Shown here: piece by piece, positions 31,813-40,240 of the stretch
Layout of the letters: the number at the start of each line of letters is the position of its first letter
How positions within the stretch are numbered: position 1 is the first letter of the stretch
From: UBA2428 sp002343545
GTDB lineage: Bacteria; Bdellovibrionota; UBA2428
Length of the DNA stretch: 50,351 nucleotides
Reading direction: 5' to 3'
NCBI GenBank assembly: GCA_937952285.1
Contig: CALFZE010000047.1
Coordinates: forward strand, 1 to 50,351
Program-made: the position numbers and the translations under genes
Notes under the pieces: model-generated
What the model was told of the DNA's origin: nothing
The model's database searches: none
What the model saw: only the letters and a program-made list of their open reading frames with translations

Positions 31813-32100
31813 TCTTGCTCCCCGTAGAGTTTGCCTGTTTTCACTCCGGCGGATACCCCTTCAACGTCCCGTTCCCGGTCAAAGGCTCGAATTCCCCGGA
31901 CATTCTCTCTGTTGCACTGTTCCTCTGGTTTTTGGTGCCAGCTGAGCCGGCACGGCTGGTGCCCGGAGGCAACCTCGTGTCGATTCAACCACGTTCCATT
32001 CCCAGGGGGGTCGTTAACCCCTACGGTGTCCTTCGGAGCCCGGACTTTCCTCGGATCCTTCCCGTAAAGGAAGCGTCCGCGGTCCTCCGGCCCACGCTTG
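31633..32100 (-). ncRNA. rnpB: RNase P RNA (bacterial class A)
   Basis: Catalytic RNA that trims tRNA 5' leaders. On the minus strand, conserved blocks appear in order: GAGGAAAGTCCGGGCTCC (32052-32035), ACAGTGCAACAGAGAG (31920-31905), GGAGCAAGATCAAATAGG (31821-31804), the GGGTAGATCGCTTGAG segment, GGCCTAGACAAATGG, and ACCCGGCTTACAGGCC near the 3' end. P1 forms from GCGTGGGCC (about 32097-32089) and GGCCCGCGC (31643-31635). A promoter places the 5' end at ~32100, and a TTTTT follows at 31626-31622. About 468 nt, somewhat long for the class. Mature ends are estimates. Confidence 0.95.
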
Positions 32101-32105
32101 AAGCC

Positions 32106-32134
32106 TTGATAAGGAAACGCACGGAGCCACTCAA
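32106..32134 (-). promoter_or_regulatory. rnpB promoter
   Basis: Minus-strand -35 TTGAGT (plus 32129-32134), 17-bp spacer, -10 TATCAA (plus 32106-32111). Predicted start about 6-7 bp on agrees with the 5' side of the P1 helix at ~32100. Confidence 0.7.
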
Positions 32135-32155
32135 GCCCCAAATACTCGCGAAGCT

Positions 32156-33145
32156 CTAGCCGCCCATCGAGGCGGTCGAGGGCGAGGTCGAGATGCGCGC
32201 GCCCTCTTCTCCCTCTTCGGGCTCTTTCGAAGCTGGGGCGGGAAGCGCGCGTTGCTCCTCGAGTTCGATCGGTCCGGCGATCTCGCCCGCCACGATCTCG
32301 GCCGCGATGCGCGCGTCGGGTCCGTTGCCGTCCCAATAGAGAACCTTCGAGGACTGCGCACGGTAGCGGTCGCTTTCGTAGAACTGATCGAAGAGCGTCA
32401 CGGAATACTTGGGGTGACGGAGCACGCGCAGGTTCTCGATTTTCACGTCGATCTTGGCGTAATTCTTCGCGAGGCGACGCTTGTACTTGTCCCAAGCGGC
32501 GCGGTCCATGCCCTTGGACGAGAAACGATCCCCGTAGAAAGAGATATAGGCGTCTTGGTCCTTCGCCGACCAGGCTTGGGCCCAGGCCTGGACGCGGCGG
32601 CCGATCGGCCCCTCCGGCGACTCGAGGCCCAGCTGCTCCGGAACTTCGGTGTCGACCACGAGCACGGGCGTGCGCTTCCACTGGAACATCTTGCCGAGCT
32701 CGACGACGTCCGCGTTCCCGAGCGCGACGCAACCGAGCGTATCGAAGCGCTTCTCGAGACGTTTTTCGTTGTCGACGCCGTGGATCCAGATGCCGGAGCC
32801 CGTTTTCTTCGCGAGCCGGTCGACGATGTTCGGGTAGTCGAGTTCGAAGGCCGCCGCGCCGTGGAGTTTCTGCAGGCGCGGGCGCGGAATCTCGCGCGTG
32901 ACGAAGTAGATGCCCTCGGGCGTCCGACGATCCCCCTCGATCTGCTTGTCGCCCAAGACGGCGCCCGTGATCGAATGGAAGGTCCGTAGGACGCGCGACG
33001 GGGACTCGAAGCTCCGCAGCGTCAAGCGGTTCGTCTGCTTCTCGACGACGATATAGAAAGGCACCAAAGGCGGGGCCGCCTCCTGAGCATGGGCCAAAGT
33101 CCCACAAAGGGCCCCTAGCGCGAGCATTCCCCATATTTTACGCAT
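32156..33145 (-). CDS. L,D-transpeptidase (YkuD) with C-terminal NTF2-like domain
   Basis: 329 residues, signal peptide 1-20. Cross-links or edits peptidoglycan in the periplasm. YkuD site: GIWIHG (His122) and DTLGCVALGNADV (Cys139); the residue two before Gly is Leu after Thr, a small variation on SxGC. Residues ~180-280 (VQAWAQAWSAKDQDAYISFY onward) form an NTF2-like domain often fused to such enzymes in Bdellovibrio relatives. The C-terminal 45 residues are Glu/Pro-rich and disordered. rnpB lies 55 bp downstream with its own promoter. Confidence 0.9.
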   Translation of the reverse strand: MRKIWGMLALGALCGTLAHAQEAAPPLVPFYIVVEKQTNRLTLRSFESPSRVLRTFHSITGAVLGDKQIEGDRRTPEGIYFVTREIPRPRLQKLHGAAAFELDYPNIVDRLAKKTGSGIWIHGVDNEKRLEKRFDTLGCVALGNADVVELGKMFQWKRTPVLVVDTEVPEQLGLESPEGPIGRRVQAWAQAWSAKDQDAYISFYGDRFSSKGMDRAAWDKYKRRLAKNYAKIDVKIENLRVLRHPKYSVTLFDQFYESDRYRAQSSKVLYWDGNGPDARIAAEIVAGEIAGPIELEEQRALPAPASKEPEEGEEGARISTSPSTASMGG

Positions 33146-33264
33146 GTCTCCAATAGTCTAACGGCCGTTTCGGAGCTCAAGCAATGGCGCAAACGCGGCG
33201 GGAAATTGACCCGGGGCCCCGAATCTAAGCTCGAAGCTCGGCCCTCGGGCGGCACCGAATCGCG

Positions 33265-33293
33265 TTGACACAGTGCGTTATTTCGACTAGGAC
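33265..33293 (+). promoter_or_regulatory. Candidate promoter of the trypsin-like gene
   Basis: Perfect TTGACA at 33265-33270, 17-bp spacer, weak -10 TAGGAC at 33288-33293. The start would fall at ~33300, next to ATG 33301, implying a leaderless message. The preceding divergent gap from 33146 shows nothing else. Confidence 0.45.
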
Positions 33294-33300
33294 CCTGGGT

Positions 33301-34077
33301 ATGCGGAATAAGCGGACGGGTCTCACGTTCTTCGTCGGTCTCATCGTCTCGCAAGCGGCGCCCGCCGGGGAAATCCTCGACGCGCCTTTCACCAAGCAAG
33401 TCAGCGAGCGCGAAAAGGCCGCGATCCAAGCCGTCTATTGCCGCACGGACACCGGAAACGCGAGCGTCGGCACGGGCGTGCACATCGGCCACGGCTTGAT
33501 CCTCTGGGCCCAGCACTCCCGACAAAACTGCGTCGACAAGGGCCGCCTCGCGGGCTTCGGCTGGAGCGACATGACCCTGCTCGCCTGCAACGGCGCCCTC
33601 GACTTCTGCGTATCGCGGCTCGACGCCTTTAAGCCAAACTCGAAGCTCGCCGCGAACTTCGTTCCGATCGCCCTCGCGCGACCGACCGTGAACCAAAGGC
33701 TCCGCGCGGTCGGACACCCGGCGGGCGCCACGAGCATCCGCGCCTCGGAAGGCCCCGTCTTGGCCTACCTCGGGATCAACACTTCGAACGACGACAAAGT
33801 CGGCGCCTACACCTTTCAAAGCACGTGGAGCGTGGGGGTCTCGAACCTTCGCGGCAACAGCAACTCGCCCGCGATGGATCCGCAGGGACGCCTCGTCCTC
33901 TTCATGAACGCTTCGAACATGGAGAACCACCGTTACAGCCTCGCCGAACTCCGCCAGAATCCCCGCAAGGCCAGCTTCGGCATCGAAGGCGCCGCCATCG
34001 CGCAACGCCTTTGGGCGATGCCTTCCGTCCAGGCTTCGCTCTGCCGCACGGCCGAGCAAGTCTACGGCTGCCGTTGA
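33301..34077 (+). CDS. Secreted trypsin-like serine protease homologue
   Basis: 258 residues from ATG 33301 (signal peptide MRNKRTGLTFFVGLIVSQA). Layout of a chymotrypsin fold: GTGVHIGHGLILWAQHS (candidate catalytic His), ALDFCVSRLD (candidate Asp), GHPAG, and RGNSNSPAMDPQGRLV (candidate Ser). The usual GNSGSP is GNSNSP, so the oxyanion-hole Gly is Asn, which may reduce or remove catalysis. Six or so Cys suggest disulphides. Convergent with the LolC/E-like gene 4 bp away. Confidence 0.72.
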   Translation: MRNKRTGLTFFVGLIVSQAAPAGEILDAPFTKQVSEREKAAIQAVYCRTDTGNASVGTGVHIGHGLILWAQHSRQNCVDKGRLAGFGWSDMTLLACNGALDFCVSRLDAFKPNSKLAANFVPIALARPTVNQRLRAVGHPAGATSIRASEGPVLAYLGINTSNDDKVGAYTFQSTWSVGVSNLRGNSNSPAMDPQGRLVLFMNASNMENHRYSLAELRQNPRKASFGIEGAAIAQRLWAMPSVQASLCRTAEQVYGCR

Positions 34078-34081
34078 AGTT

Positions 34082-35233
34082 TTAGGAGCGCAGGCCCTGG
34101 CTGATCTCGACGCGCAGGACCCGGCGCGCGGGAACCCACGACGCCGCGAGCGCGACGAGGATCGTCACCGCGACGATGAGCGCGGCCCGCAGCGGACTCC
34201 ACGCGACGGGCACTTCCGTCATGTAATAGAAGTCCGGCAAGCGGTAGGAGCCGCTCACGAAGCGGCAGAAGAAATAGGCCGCGAGGCAGCCCAGGCCGCC
34301 CCCCGCCACGCCGAAGAAAGCCCCCTCGAAAAGGTAAAGGCGACCGAGTCCCTCGACCCGCGCGCCGAGGCCGCGCAGGAGCGCGATCTCGCGACTCTTC
34401 TCGGCGACGCGCACGGCGAGCGCGAGGTGCACCGCGATCGAAGCGAGCACGACGATAAAGAACACGGCGATGTTCATGAGGATCTTCTCGAGCCGTAGCG
34501 AATACCAAAGGGCCGCGTCGGTCTCGCGCCAGGTCTTGAGCTCGACCCCGAGGAACGCCGCGAGCGGCGCCCGCAAGGCCTCGACGCGATCGGGGTCCTC
34601 GACCTTGATCTCGACGCGCGAGACCGCGCCGGGGAGCCCGAGCCAAGTCTCGAGGTCCGAGCGGGCGATGCGCACGAGCCCGCGGTCGAGCTCGTAGACG
34701 CCCGTGCGGAAAGTCGACTCGAAGGGAAGCTCGAGCGGAGGCGCGTCGATCTTCCACGCGCTCCGGAAGCGGTAGACCTGACCGGGAATGAGCCCGACGG
34801 CGTCGACGAGCTCGAGCCCCACCGAGAACTCGCGCGGCGGGTGGCGATCGACGCCCTGAAGGACGACGCCCGAGCCGACGACGCGGCCGCCCTGGAGGGT
34901 CGGCACCTCGAGAAGCGCCTCGGTCTGCAGGAGGTAACGGATCGAGGAAACCTGCGGACGCCAGGCCGCGTCGAGTTCGTCGACGGAACGACCGAGCCCC
35001 GCGCGGGGAGTGCCCTCCCACAGGAGATGCGGCTTCTCGGCGAGGGCACGGGTGCGGATGTCTCCCTGCAGGCCTTCCATGATGGCCGCGACCGAGATCC
35101 AAGCCATCGAGCCGATGAAGAGGCCGAGGAACGCGAAGAGGTTCATGACCTTGACCGACGCGCGCGAGTGGCGACCGCTCACGTGCTTCAGCAACAAGGA
35201 CCAGGCCCAGCCCGGCAGCCCCAACTTCGACAT
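34082..35233 (-). CDS. LolC/LolE-like (FtsX-type) ABC permease
   Basis: 383 residues from ATG 35233. One N-terminal membrane helix (VMNLFAFLGLFIGSMAWISV), a ~230-residue periplasmic domain, then three C-terminal helices, as in LolC/E. In known systems this permease and LolD extract lipoproteins from the inner membrane for the outer membrane. No LolD-type ATPase is adjacent; it must be supplied elsewhere or the role differs. It is second in a minus-strand pair with the BamA-like gene, 39 bp apart. The mid-region retains the charged SREIALLRGLGAR loop. Confidence 0.82.
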   Translation of the reverse strand: MSKLGLPGWAWSLLLKHVSGRHSRASVKVMNLFAFLGLFIGSMAWISVAAIMEGLQGDIRTRALAEKPHLLWEGTPRAGLGRSVDELDAAWRPQVSSIRYLLQTEALLEVPTLQGGRVVGSGVVLQGVDRHPPREFSVGLELVDAVGLIPGQVYRFRSAWKIDAPPLELPFESTFRTGVYELDRGLVRIARSDLETWLGLPGAVSRVEIKVEDPDRVEALRAPLAAFLGVELKTWRETDAALWYSLRLEKILMNIAVFFIVVLASIAVHLALAVRVAEKSREIALLRGLGARVEGLGRLYLFEGAFFGVAGGGLGCLAAYFFCRFVSGSYRLPDFYYMTEVPVAWSPLRAALIVAVTILVALAASWVPARRVLRVEISQGLRS

Positions 35234-35272
35234 GCCGGACAAGCTAGCATCGCGGGCGCGGGACGTCAGGCG

Positions 35273-36577
35273 TTAGTAGGACATTTCGAATTGCAGATGG
35301 AAGGAGCTCCCTTCCAGGGACCGCGAAGCGAAGACCACGACGGGAAAACTTTTGTTGAAAACGAGCAGGGCGCCCGTGCTGCCCGAGAAGGCCGTCTGGT
35401 CGCCCAGGCGCCCGACGTCCAGGCCGACGGGGATCCAGGTGATTTCGCAGTTGAGCCCGAAAAATTTCGTATCCCGCAAACGCCAACGGAACTCCGCCGA
35501 CTCCAGGAACTTGAGCTTCTCGTGAAAACGGCCGCGCGCGTAGCCGCGCAGGATACGCGAGTACGAGACGTCGCGGATCGGATCGAGCCCGCCGACGCTC
35601 GTGAGTTCCCAGAACGGCGGGTCGCCGACGAAGGCGTCGACGGTCAGGCGATTCGCGAGGGTGAAGCGCTCGTTTCCGATGTAGCGGCGATCGGTCATCG
35701 TGAGACGTTGGTAGGCGAAGTTTCCGAGCGGCTCGCCGGCGACCTCGCCCGAAACTTCGAAGGACCAACCCTTCTTGGGAAGGAAGGCGTTGTCGCGCGT
35801 ATCGATCTGGAGCCCGAGACCGACGCGCGACGACCAACCGCCGCCGATCCCGACCGGCGCGTCCTCGAACAGCTTCGACTCGGGCGCGAGCGCGGCGGGC
35901 AAGTGATGGATCGTCGAGAAAGAGGCGAAGAGGTTCGCCGCCTGCGCGTCCAGGCGGAAAGTCCGCAGCAGCAACGAGGTCTGGAAGCCGTACTCGCGAA
36001 GGGCGTAGCGGAAATCCACGTCGGGGCGACTGCCGATCGTCACGGCGAGGGGGCCGCTGCCGTAGTAGCGGGTCTCCGTCGTGTAACTCGTGAAGAACTG
36101 GAACTTCCAGCGCGGGTCGAAGGGCAGCCAAAAGATGCGCGGGAAGTCCGTGCCGAAGCTCGACTGGTACTCTCGCGTGTCCGACCGCGCGAAATGCAGG
36201 AAGCTCTGGAAGGCGGGCTCGTCCTCGCGGTCGGAGAGGCGCGTCAGGTTGGCGCGAAAGCCGCCCCAGAATCCGGAGCGGGGCTTCGTGTAAACGAGCG
36301 GGAAGGCCTGCAGCAGGCAGGGCCCCCCGAAGCAACTCAGGTTGCGGCGCGAAGCGAGCCGGCGAACCGTCGTCTCGACCCGGGAACCGAGGTCGCGCAG
36401 CTCGACCCGCAAATCCTCGACCTTGCGCTCGCCCTCGCCTTCGGTGAGCGTCGGGTAAGAGCCCCAAGGGAGGTCGGAGCCCGTCGGGGCCGCCTGCGCG
36501 CGCGGCCCCGCGCAAGCCAGGACGCCCGCAAGCGTCAATAATCCGGCCCGGCCCGCGTTCCACCTCATCCCCCGCAT
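35273..36577 (-). CDS. BamA/TamA-like outer-membrane barrel (Omp85 superfamily)
   Basis: 434 residues from ATG 36577 (signal peptide reaching AGPRAQA; ATG 36568 is an alternative). The N-terminal ~110 residues are too short for a full POTRA array. The rest is a 16-strand-type barrel with the Omp85 motif region RILRGYARGRF and the C-terminal aromatic end (LQFEMSY). Omp85 proteins insert other barrels or secrete proteins. Divergent from mlaE with only 22 bp between start codons, so promoters overlap coding sequence. Downstream partner is the LolC/E-like permease. Confidence 0.8.
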   Translation of the reverse strand: MRGMRWNAGRAGLLTLAGVLACAGPRAQAAPTGSDLPWGSYPTLTEGEGERKVEDLRVELRDLGSRVETTVRRLASRRNLSCFGGPCLLQAFPLVYTKPRSGFWGGFRANLTRLSDREDEPAFQSFLHFARSDTREYQSSFGTDFPRIFWLPFDPRWKFQFFTSYTTETRYYGSGPLAVTIGSRPDVDFRYALREYGFQTSLLLRTFRLDAQAANLFASFSTIHHLPAALAPESKLFEDAPVGIGGGWSSRVGLGLQIDTRDNAFLPKKGWSFEVSGEVAGEPLGNFAYQRLTMTDRRYIGNERFTLANRLTVDAFVGDPPFWELTSVGGLDPIRDVSYSRILRGYARGRFHEKLKFLESAEFRWRLRDTKFFGLNCEITWIPVGLDVGRLGDQTAFSGSTGALLVFNKSFPVVVFASRSLEGSSFHLQFEMSY

Positions 36578-36599
36578 CGTAACATCCGATCCGGTAAAT

Positions 36600-37382
36600 G
36601 TGGGTTTAACGCTCGAAGGACTCTTATCGTTTCTGCGCGCATTCTGGACGGCCTGCCGCAAGGACCGGCCGTGGGCCCACCACGACGTCAAACAAGTCAT
36701 CGCCCGCCAGGTTTATTTCACGGGGGCCCAGGCCTTCCGGCTCATCGCGCTCGCCGCGCTCTTCCTGGGGCTCGTCACGGTCGCCCAGAGCGGCGCCCAG
36801 CTCCGGCGCCTCGGCGGCGCGGACGCGCTCGGCACCCTGCTCGTCGCCGCCTTCGTCCGCGAAGTCGGCCCCCTCGTCACGCTCATCGTCGTCGTCGCCC
36901 GCTCGGTCTCGGCCGTGGCGAGCGAGCTTTCGGCTATGAAGGCGAACGGCGAGATCGACGGCCTGCGCGCGACGGGCGTTTCGCCGATGAGCTACCTCGT
37001 TTTTCCGCGCGTCGTGGGCGGGGCCATCGCCTGCTCGCTCCTCGCCATGCATTTCGCCGTGATCGCCCTCGGCGTCGGCTACTTCGTGGCGCAAAGCTAC
37101 ATCGACATGAGCTTCTCGCGCTACCTCGAGAACGTCTTGACCTCGATCGCGCCGTCGGACTTCCTCATCTTCTTCCTGAAGACGAGCTTCCTCGGGCTCT
37201 TCGTATTCTTCTTCGCCTGCTACTGCGGCTTGCGGACGGCCGGGAACAGCTTCGAGATCCCGCAGGCGACGACGAAGGCCGTCGTGCTTTCCTTCGGGCT
37301 TTGCTTCGGGGCGCAAGCCGCGATCAGCGTGACCTACTATCTGCTCGTGCTGAGGGAGGCCGGATGGACGCAATTCCTCTAA
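36600..37382 (+). CDS. mlaE: MlaE-family lipid transport permease
   Basis: 260 residues from GTG 36600. Inner-membrane channel that moves phospholipids to or from the MCE protein. Five or six helices; family-typical segments QVYFTGAQAFRLI, FVREVGPLVTLIVVVARS, ELSAMKANGEIDGLRATGVS and FFLKTSFLGLFVFFFACYCG are present. The start is uncertain because the homology proper begins near residue 30. Its last 19 bp overlap the next gene. First gene of mlaE-mlaF-mlaD. Confidence 0.9.
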   Translation: MGLTLEGLLSFLRAFWTACRKDRPWAHHDVKQVIARQVYFTGAQAFRLIALAALFLGLVTVAQSGAQLRRLGGADALGTLLVAAFVREVGPLVTLIVVVARSVSAVASELSAMKANGEIDGLRATGVSPMSYLVFPRVVGGAIACSLLAMHFAVIALGVGYFVAQSYIDMSFSRYLENVLTSIAPSDFLIFFLKTSFLGLFVFFFACYCGLRTAGNSFEIPQATTKAVVLSFGLCFGAQAAISVTYYLLVLREAGWTQFL

Positions 37383-38167
37383 AGCCGACCGAGATCTGGC
37401 GCGCCGAAGGTCTTCGCGCGGGCTTTCCCGCGGCGAGCGACGGCGAGATCCGCGACGTCGGGCTCCTCGTGCACGCGGGCGAGAAGATCGCCCTCGTCGG
37501 CCCCGAGCACGGCGGCCGCGCCATGCTGTTCAAGGTGCTCGCCGGCCTCCGGCCCGTCCGGGGCGGCCGTCTCGTGACCCTGGGTCACGAGCTGACCGAG
37601 GAACCCTGGTGGGTGGATTGGGACCAGCTCATCCCGTCCACCGTCCGGCGGAAGATGGGCGTGCTGCTCGATCGCGAGGGCCTGCTCAGCAACGTGTCCG
37701 TCCGCGAAGGACTCGAGCTCCTCTTTCGCTTCAAGAACGGCGACAGCACGCGCAAGCACATTGAGGCCGCGCGCACGATGGTCGACAAGCTCGGCCATCG
37801 CTTCGGCATCACGGACTGCCTCGACAAGCGCCCCACGCTGCTGACCGCCGCCGAACGCCGGCTCGCCGGTCTCGCGCGCGCTTTCCTCTCCAAGCCGAGC
37901 GTACTGCTGCTCGAGAACCCGACGGTCGGCTTCGGCGACCTCAGCCGCGAGCGCCTGGAGAACGTCATGACGGCCATGTTCGCCGAGTCGGCGCGCACGA
38001 TCGTCGTTTCCACGGACAACCTCCGTTTCGCGCGGCGCTTCTGCCCGCGCTGGATTCTCGTCGACGAAGGCGGGATCGTCTTCGACGGCCCCGCGACCGA
38101 ACTCATCCGCGACCCCGACTCGACGTGGGGCACGCGCATCCGCCAACTCGTAGGAGAAGCCGCATGA
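37364..38167 (+). CDS. mlaF: MlaF-like ABC ATPase with degenerate catalytic motifs (pseudo-ATPase)
   Basis: 267 residues from ATG 37364, which has AGGGAGG 5-6 bp upstream and overlaps mlaE by 19 bp. The fold and length match ATPases of lipid importers, but every motif is altered: Walker A reads GPEHGGRA (46-53; Lys to Arg, Ser/Thr to Ala), Q-loop Gln is Asp103, signature is LTAAE (160-164), Walker B is LLLEN (181-185; catalytic Glu replaced by Asn), and switch His is Thr217 (STDN). It probably cannot hydrolyse ATP by the normal mechanism, so it may be regulatory or pair with another ATPase. Position between mlaE and mlaD is normal. Confidence 0.88.
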   Translation: MDAIPLKPTEIWRAEGLRAGFPAASDGEIRDVGLLVHAGEKIALVGPEHGGRAMLFKVLAGLRPVRGGRLVTLGHELTEEPWWVDWDQLIPSTVRRKMGVLLDREGLLSNVSVREGLELLFRFKNGDSTRKHIEAARTMVDKLGHRFGITDCLDKRPTLLTAAERRLAGLARAFLSKPSVLLLENPTVGFGDLSRERLENVMTAMFAESARTIVVSTDNLRFARRFCPRWILVDEGGIVFDGPATELIRDPDSTWGTRIRQLVGEAA

Positions 38168-39066
38168 TCTCGAAACGCACGCTCTGGCTCTTCGTGCTCC
38201 TAGGCGCCGGAACTTTCGCGCTGCTCTTCCTCGGCGCCGGCTTCCGCCAGGGCTGGTTCCAACCGAGCACGAGTTTCCGGGTGCGCTTCGCGCGCGGCGA
38301 CGGCGTCTACGTCGGCACGCCGGTCTCGATCGCGGGCCTCAAGGCCGGGCAGGTCGCGGCCGTCGAGCTCGACCACGACAACAAGGTGTCCGTCGTGTTG
38401 CGGATCCAAAGCGCTTTCGCGAACAAGATCAAGTCGGACTCCAAGGCCAGCCTCGGCCGCCCCTTCATCATCGGCGAGCGACTCGTGTCGATCTCGCCCG
38501 GCTCGCCCGCCCTGCCCACGCTGCCCGAGGGTTCCGAACTCCAAGGCGAAGAGGTCCTCGAAATCACCGACCTGCTGAGCGGGGGCCGGCTGGCGCCCTA
38601 CTTCAACACCTTCACCAAGCTCATGGACCAGCTCCAGATCGTCATCGAAGGCGACGGCTCGCCGAACGCGGTGCCGCTCTCCGAGCTCTACAAGCAGGCG
38701 CACCGCACGCTCAAGGCGGTCGAGGTCGCGGGCAAGGACCTCACCGCGATCAAGACGAACTTCGTGCTGTCGCCCGACCTCCAGAAAATCCTGCGCGAGC
38801 TCGCCGCGGGATCGCCCCACATCGCGCCCGTGCTCGCGGGCGCCGAGCGCAGCCTGCCGGAGCTCACGCGCATCGCGAACGAATTTTCGGTCCTCGTGCC
38901 GCAACTCAGCAAGACGATGAACGAAGCCGTCTTCACCCTGCAGGCCGCCCAGCGCAGCTTCGTGCTGAGCGGCGGCGTCGAGCGTCTCAAGTGGGAAGAA
39001 ACGAAGAAGGCCAAAGAAGGCGCGAAGGGCGGCGACGCCCGCGAGCCGGCCTCGCCCCGGGACTAG
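38164..39066 (+). CDS. mlaD: MCE-family lipid-binding protein (MlaD-like)
   Basis: 300 residues. ATG 38164 overlaps the mlaF stop (ATGA). One N-terminal helix (WLFVLLGAGTFALLFLGA) anchors it; residues ~38-115 form the MCE domain (FRVRFARGDGVYVGTPVSIA, GLKAGQVAAVEL, then IGERLVSISPG). The following ~180 residues are helical and would form the tunnel or bridge. The Lys/Glu-rich C-terminus is disordered. Its stop is 3 bp from the stop of the convergent lipoprotein gene. Confidence 0.9.
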   Translation: MISKRTLWLFVLLGAGTFALLFLGAGFRQGWFQPSTSFRVRFARGDGVYVGTPVSIAGLKAGQVAAVELDHDNKVSVVLRIQSAFANKIKSDSKASLGRPFIIGERLVSISPGSPALPTLPEGSELQGEEVLEITDLLSGGRLAPYFNTFTKLMDQLQIVIEGDGSPNAVPLSELYKQAHRTLKAVEVAGKDLTAIKTNFVLSPDLQKILRELAAGSPHIAPVLAGAERSLPELTRIANEFSVLVPQLSKTMNEAVFTLQAAQRSFVLSGGVERLKWEETKKAKEGAKGGDAREPASPRD

Positions 39067-39069
39067 CCG

Positions 39070-40152
39070 CTATTTCCAGATCGGCGGGATCCACTTGCCC
39101 GCGACGCGGAACTCGTCGTAGGGCTCGTTGAGCGCGCCGTTGAACTTCGTCTTGTGGTACTCGAGCGAAACCGTGAAGGTGTCGGCGAGCGCGTAGTTGA
39201 AACCGATGTACCACTCGCGTCCCAGCGCTTCGTCGTAGTTGAAGACGTAGCCCATGAAGCTCACGCTGGCGGACGGACCGAGGTCGACCTTGAGACCGAT
39301 GTCGGCCCCGAGTTCGAAAAGGTTGCTCACCATGGATTCGGCGACGAGACGATCGAAGGCCTCGGTCTGCGCGCGGTCCTCGTAGCGGAAGTAGTAGAGA
39401 TTGCCCACGATCGAGAACGGCGAATCCGCGAGTCGAACGCTTTGGTTCGCGGAAGCGAGCACGTAGGCCAAGCCGTTGTAAAAGCGGCCCGAGGTGTAGG
39501 AAATCTTGTCGAGCGGCGACGAATCGGCCGACTCCGGAAAATCGGTCGCCGCGTCGGACGGCGCGTTCAACGCGCCCACGAGCACCGCGATGGAGGGCGG
39601 CTCGCCCTCCGGCTTCGCGACCGATGCGGCCGGGCAACGCCGGGGATCGCCCGAGAACAAGGCCTTCCGCAGACGCTGTTCCATCGCGGATTCCTTCAAC
39701 AGGACGGCGTCACCCAGAACTCGGAGGGCTTCATCCCAAGCCCCTTCGTTCGAGAGACAGTTCAGGCCGCCCGGCGAGCGCGCCGCGGAGAGCAGCACGC
39801 GCGAGAAGGTGCGGACGATCCGGATCGCGGGGCCGCGCGCTTCGGCGTGCGCCGTTACGTGGGGCGAGAAGTAAGACAGCAGCAGACCGTTCTTTTCGGG
39901 ATGACGACTCGCCTCCCGGACGATGAAGCGCAGGATTCCCGCCCGATCCGTCACGAAACGCGTCGATCCGTCCTCCTTCGAACGGACGACGCGCAGGAGA
40001 GGAAAAGCGACGGGCGCGCCCGCCGACGGCCCAGAGGGCGTCGAAGGCGCTTCGACCGAAGCCGGATGCCGTGACGACAACGAGGCACAACCCGCGACAA
40101 GCACGAGCAGGGCCCCGCAGAGGGAAGCTCTCAGATCCGCATGAGTCTTCAT
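39070..40152 (-). CDS. Envelope lipoprotein with C-terminal beta-rich domain
   Basis: 360 residues from ATG 40152; lipobox LVAGCAS near residue 22. Residues 25-60 are a Ser/Pro tether. The middle is helical with three Cys and a hydrophobic region; the C-terminal ~150 residues (FYNGLAYVLASANQSVRL, YYFRYEDRA, YIGFNYALADTFTVSLEYH) look like alternating amphipathic beta strands, as in small barrels. A lipoprotein fused to a barrel-like part is unusual. Convergent with mlaD, which suggests but does not prove a link. Confidence 0.65.
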   Translation of the reverse strand: MKTHADLRASLCGALLVLVAGCASLSSRHPASVEAPSTPSGPSAGAPVAFPLLRVVRSKEDGSTRFVTDRAGILRFIVREASRHPEKNGLLLSYFSPHVTAHAEARGPAIRIVRTFSRVLLSAARSPGGLNCLSNEGAWDEALRVLGDAVLLKESAMEQRLRKALFSGDPRRCPAASVAKPEGEPPSIAVLVGALNAPSDAATDFPESADSSPLDKISYTSGRFYNGLAYVLASANQSVRLADSPFSIVGNLYYFRYEDRAQTEAFDRLVAESMVSNLFELGADIGLKVDLGPSASVSFMGYVFNYDEALGREWYIGFNYALADTFTVSLEYHKTKFNGALNEPYDEFRVAGKWIPPIWK

Positions 40153-40240
40153 GGACCCATGATCGCCAAGCTTCCCCTCTCGCACGAGCCAACTCGATGA
40201 CGTTCCGAGTTAAACCCTTCCGACTTCGCGCGACGCGAAA

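Noticed and set aside
31813..32155. Protein-coding continuation or a new ORF in this stretch (frames open on both strands)
   Set aside because: Conserved RNase P RNA blocks in correct order, P1 pairing and a promoter explain it as rnpB.
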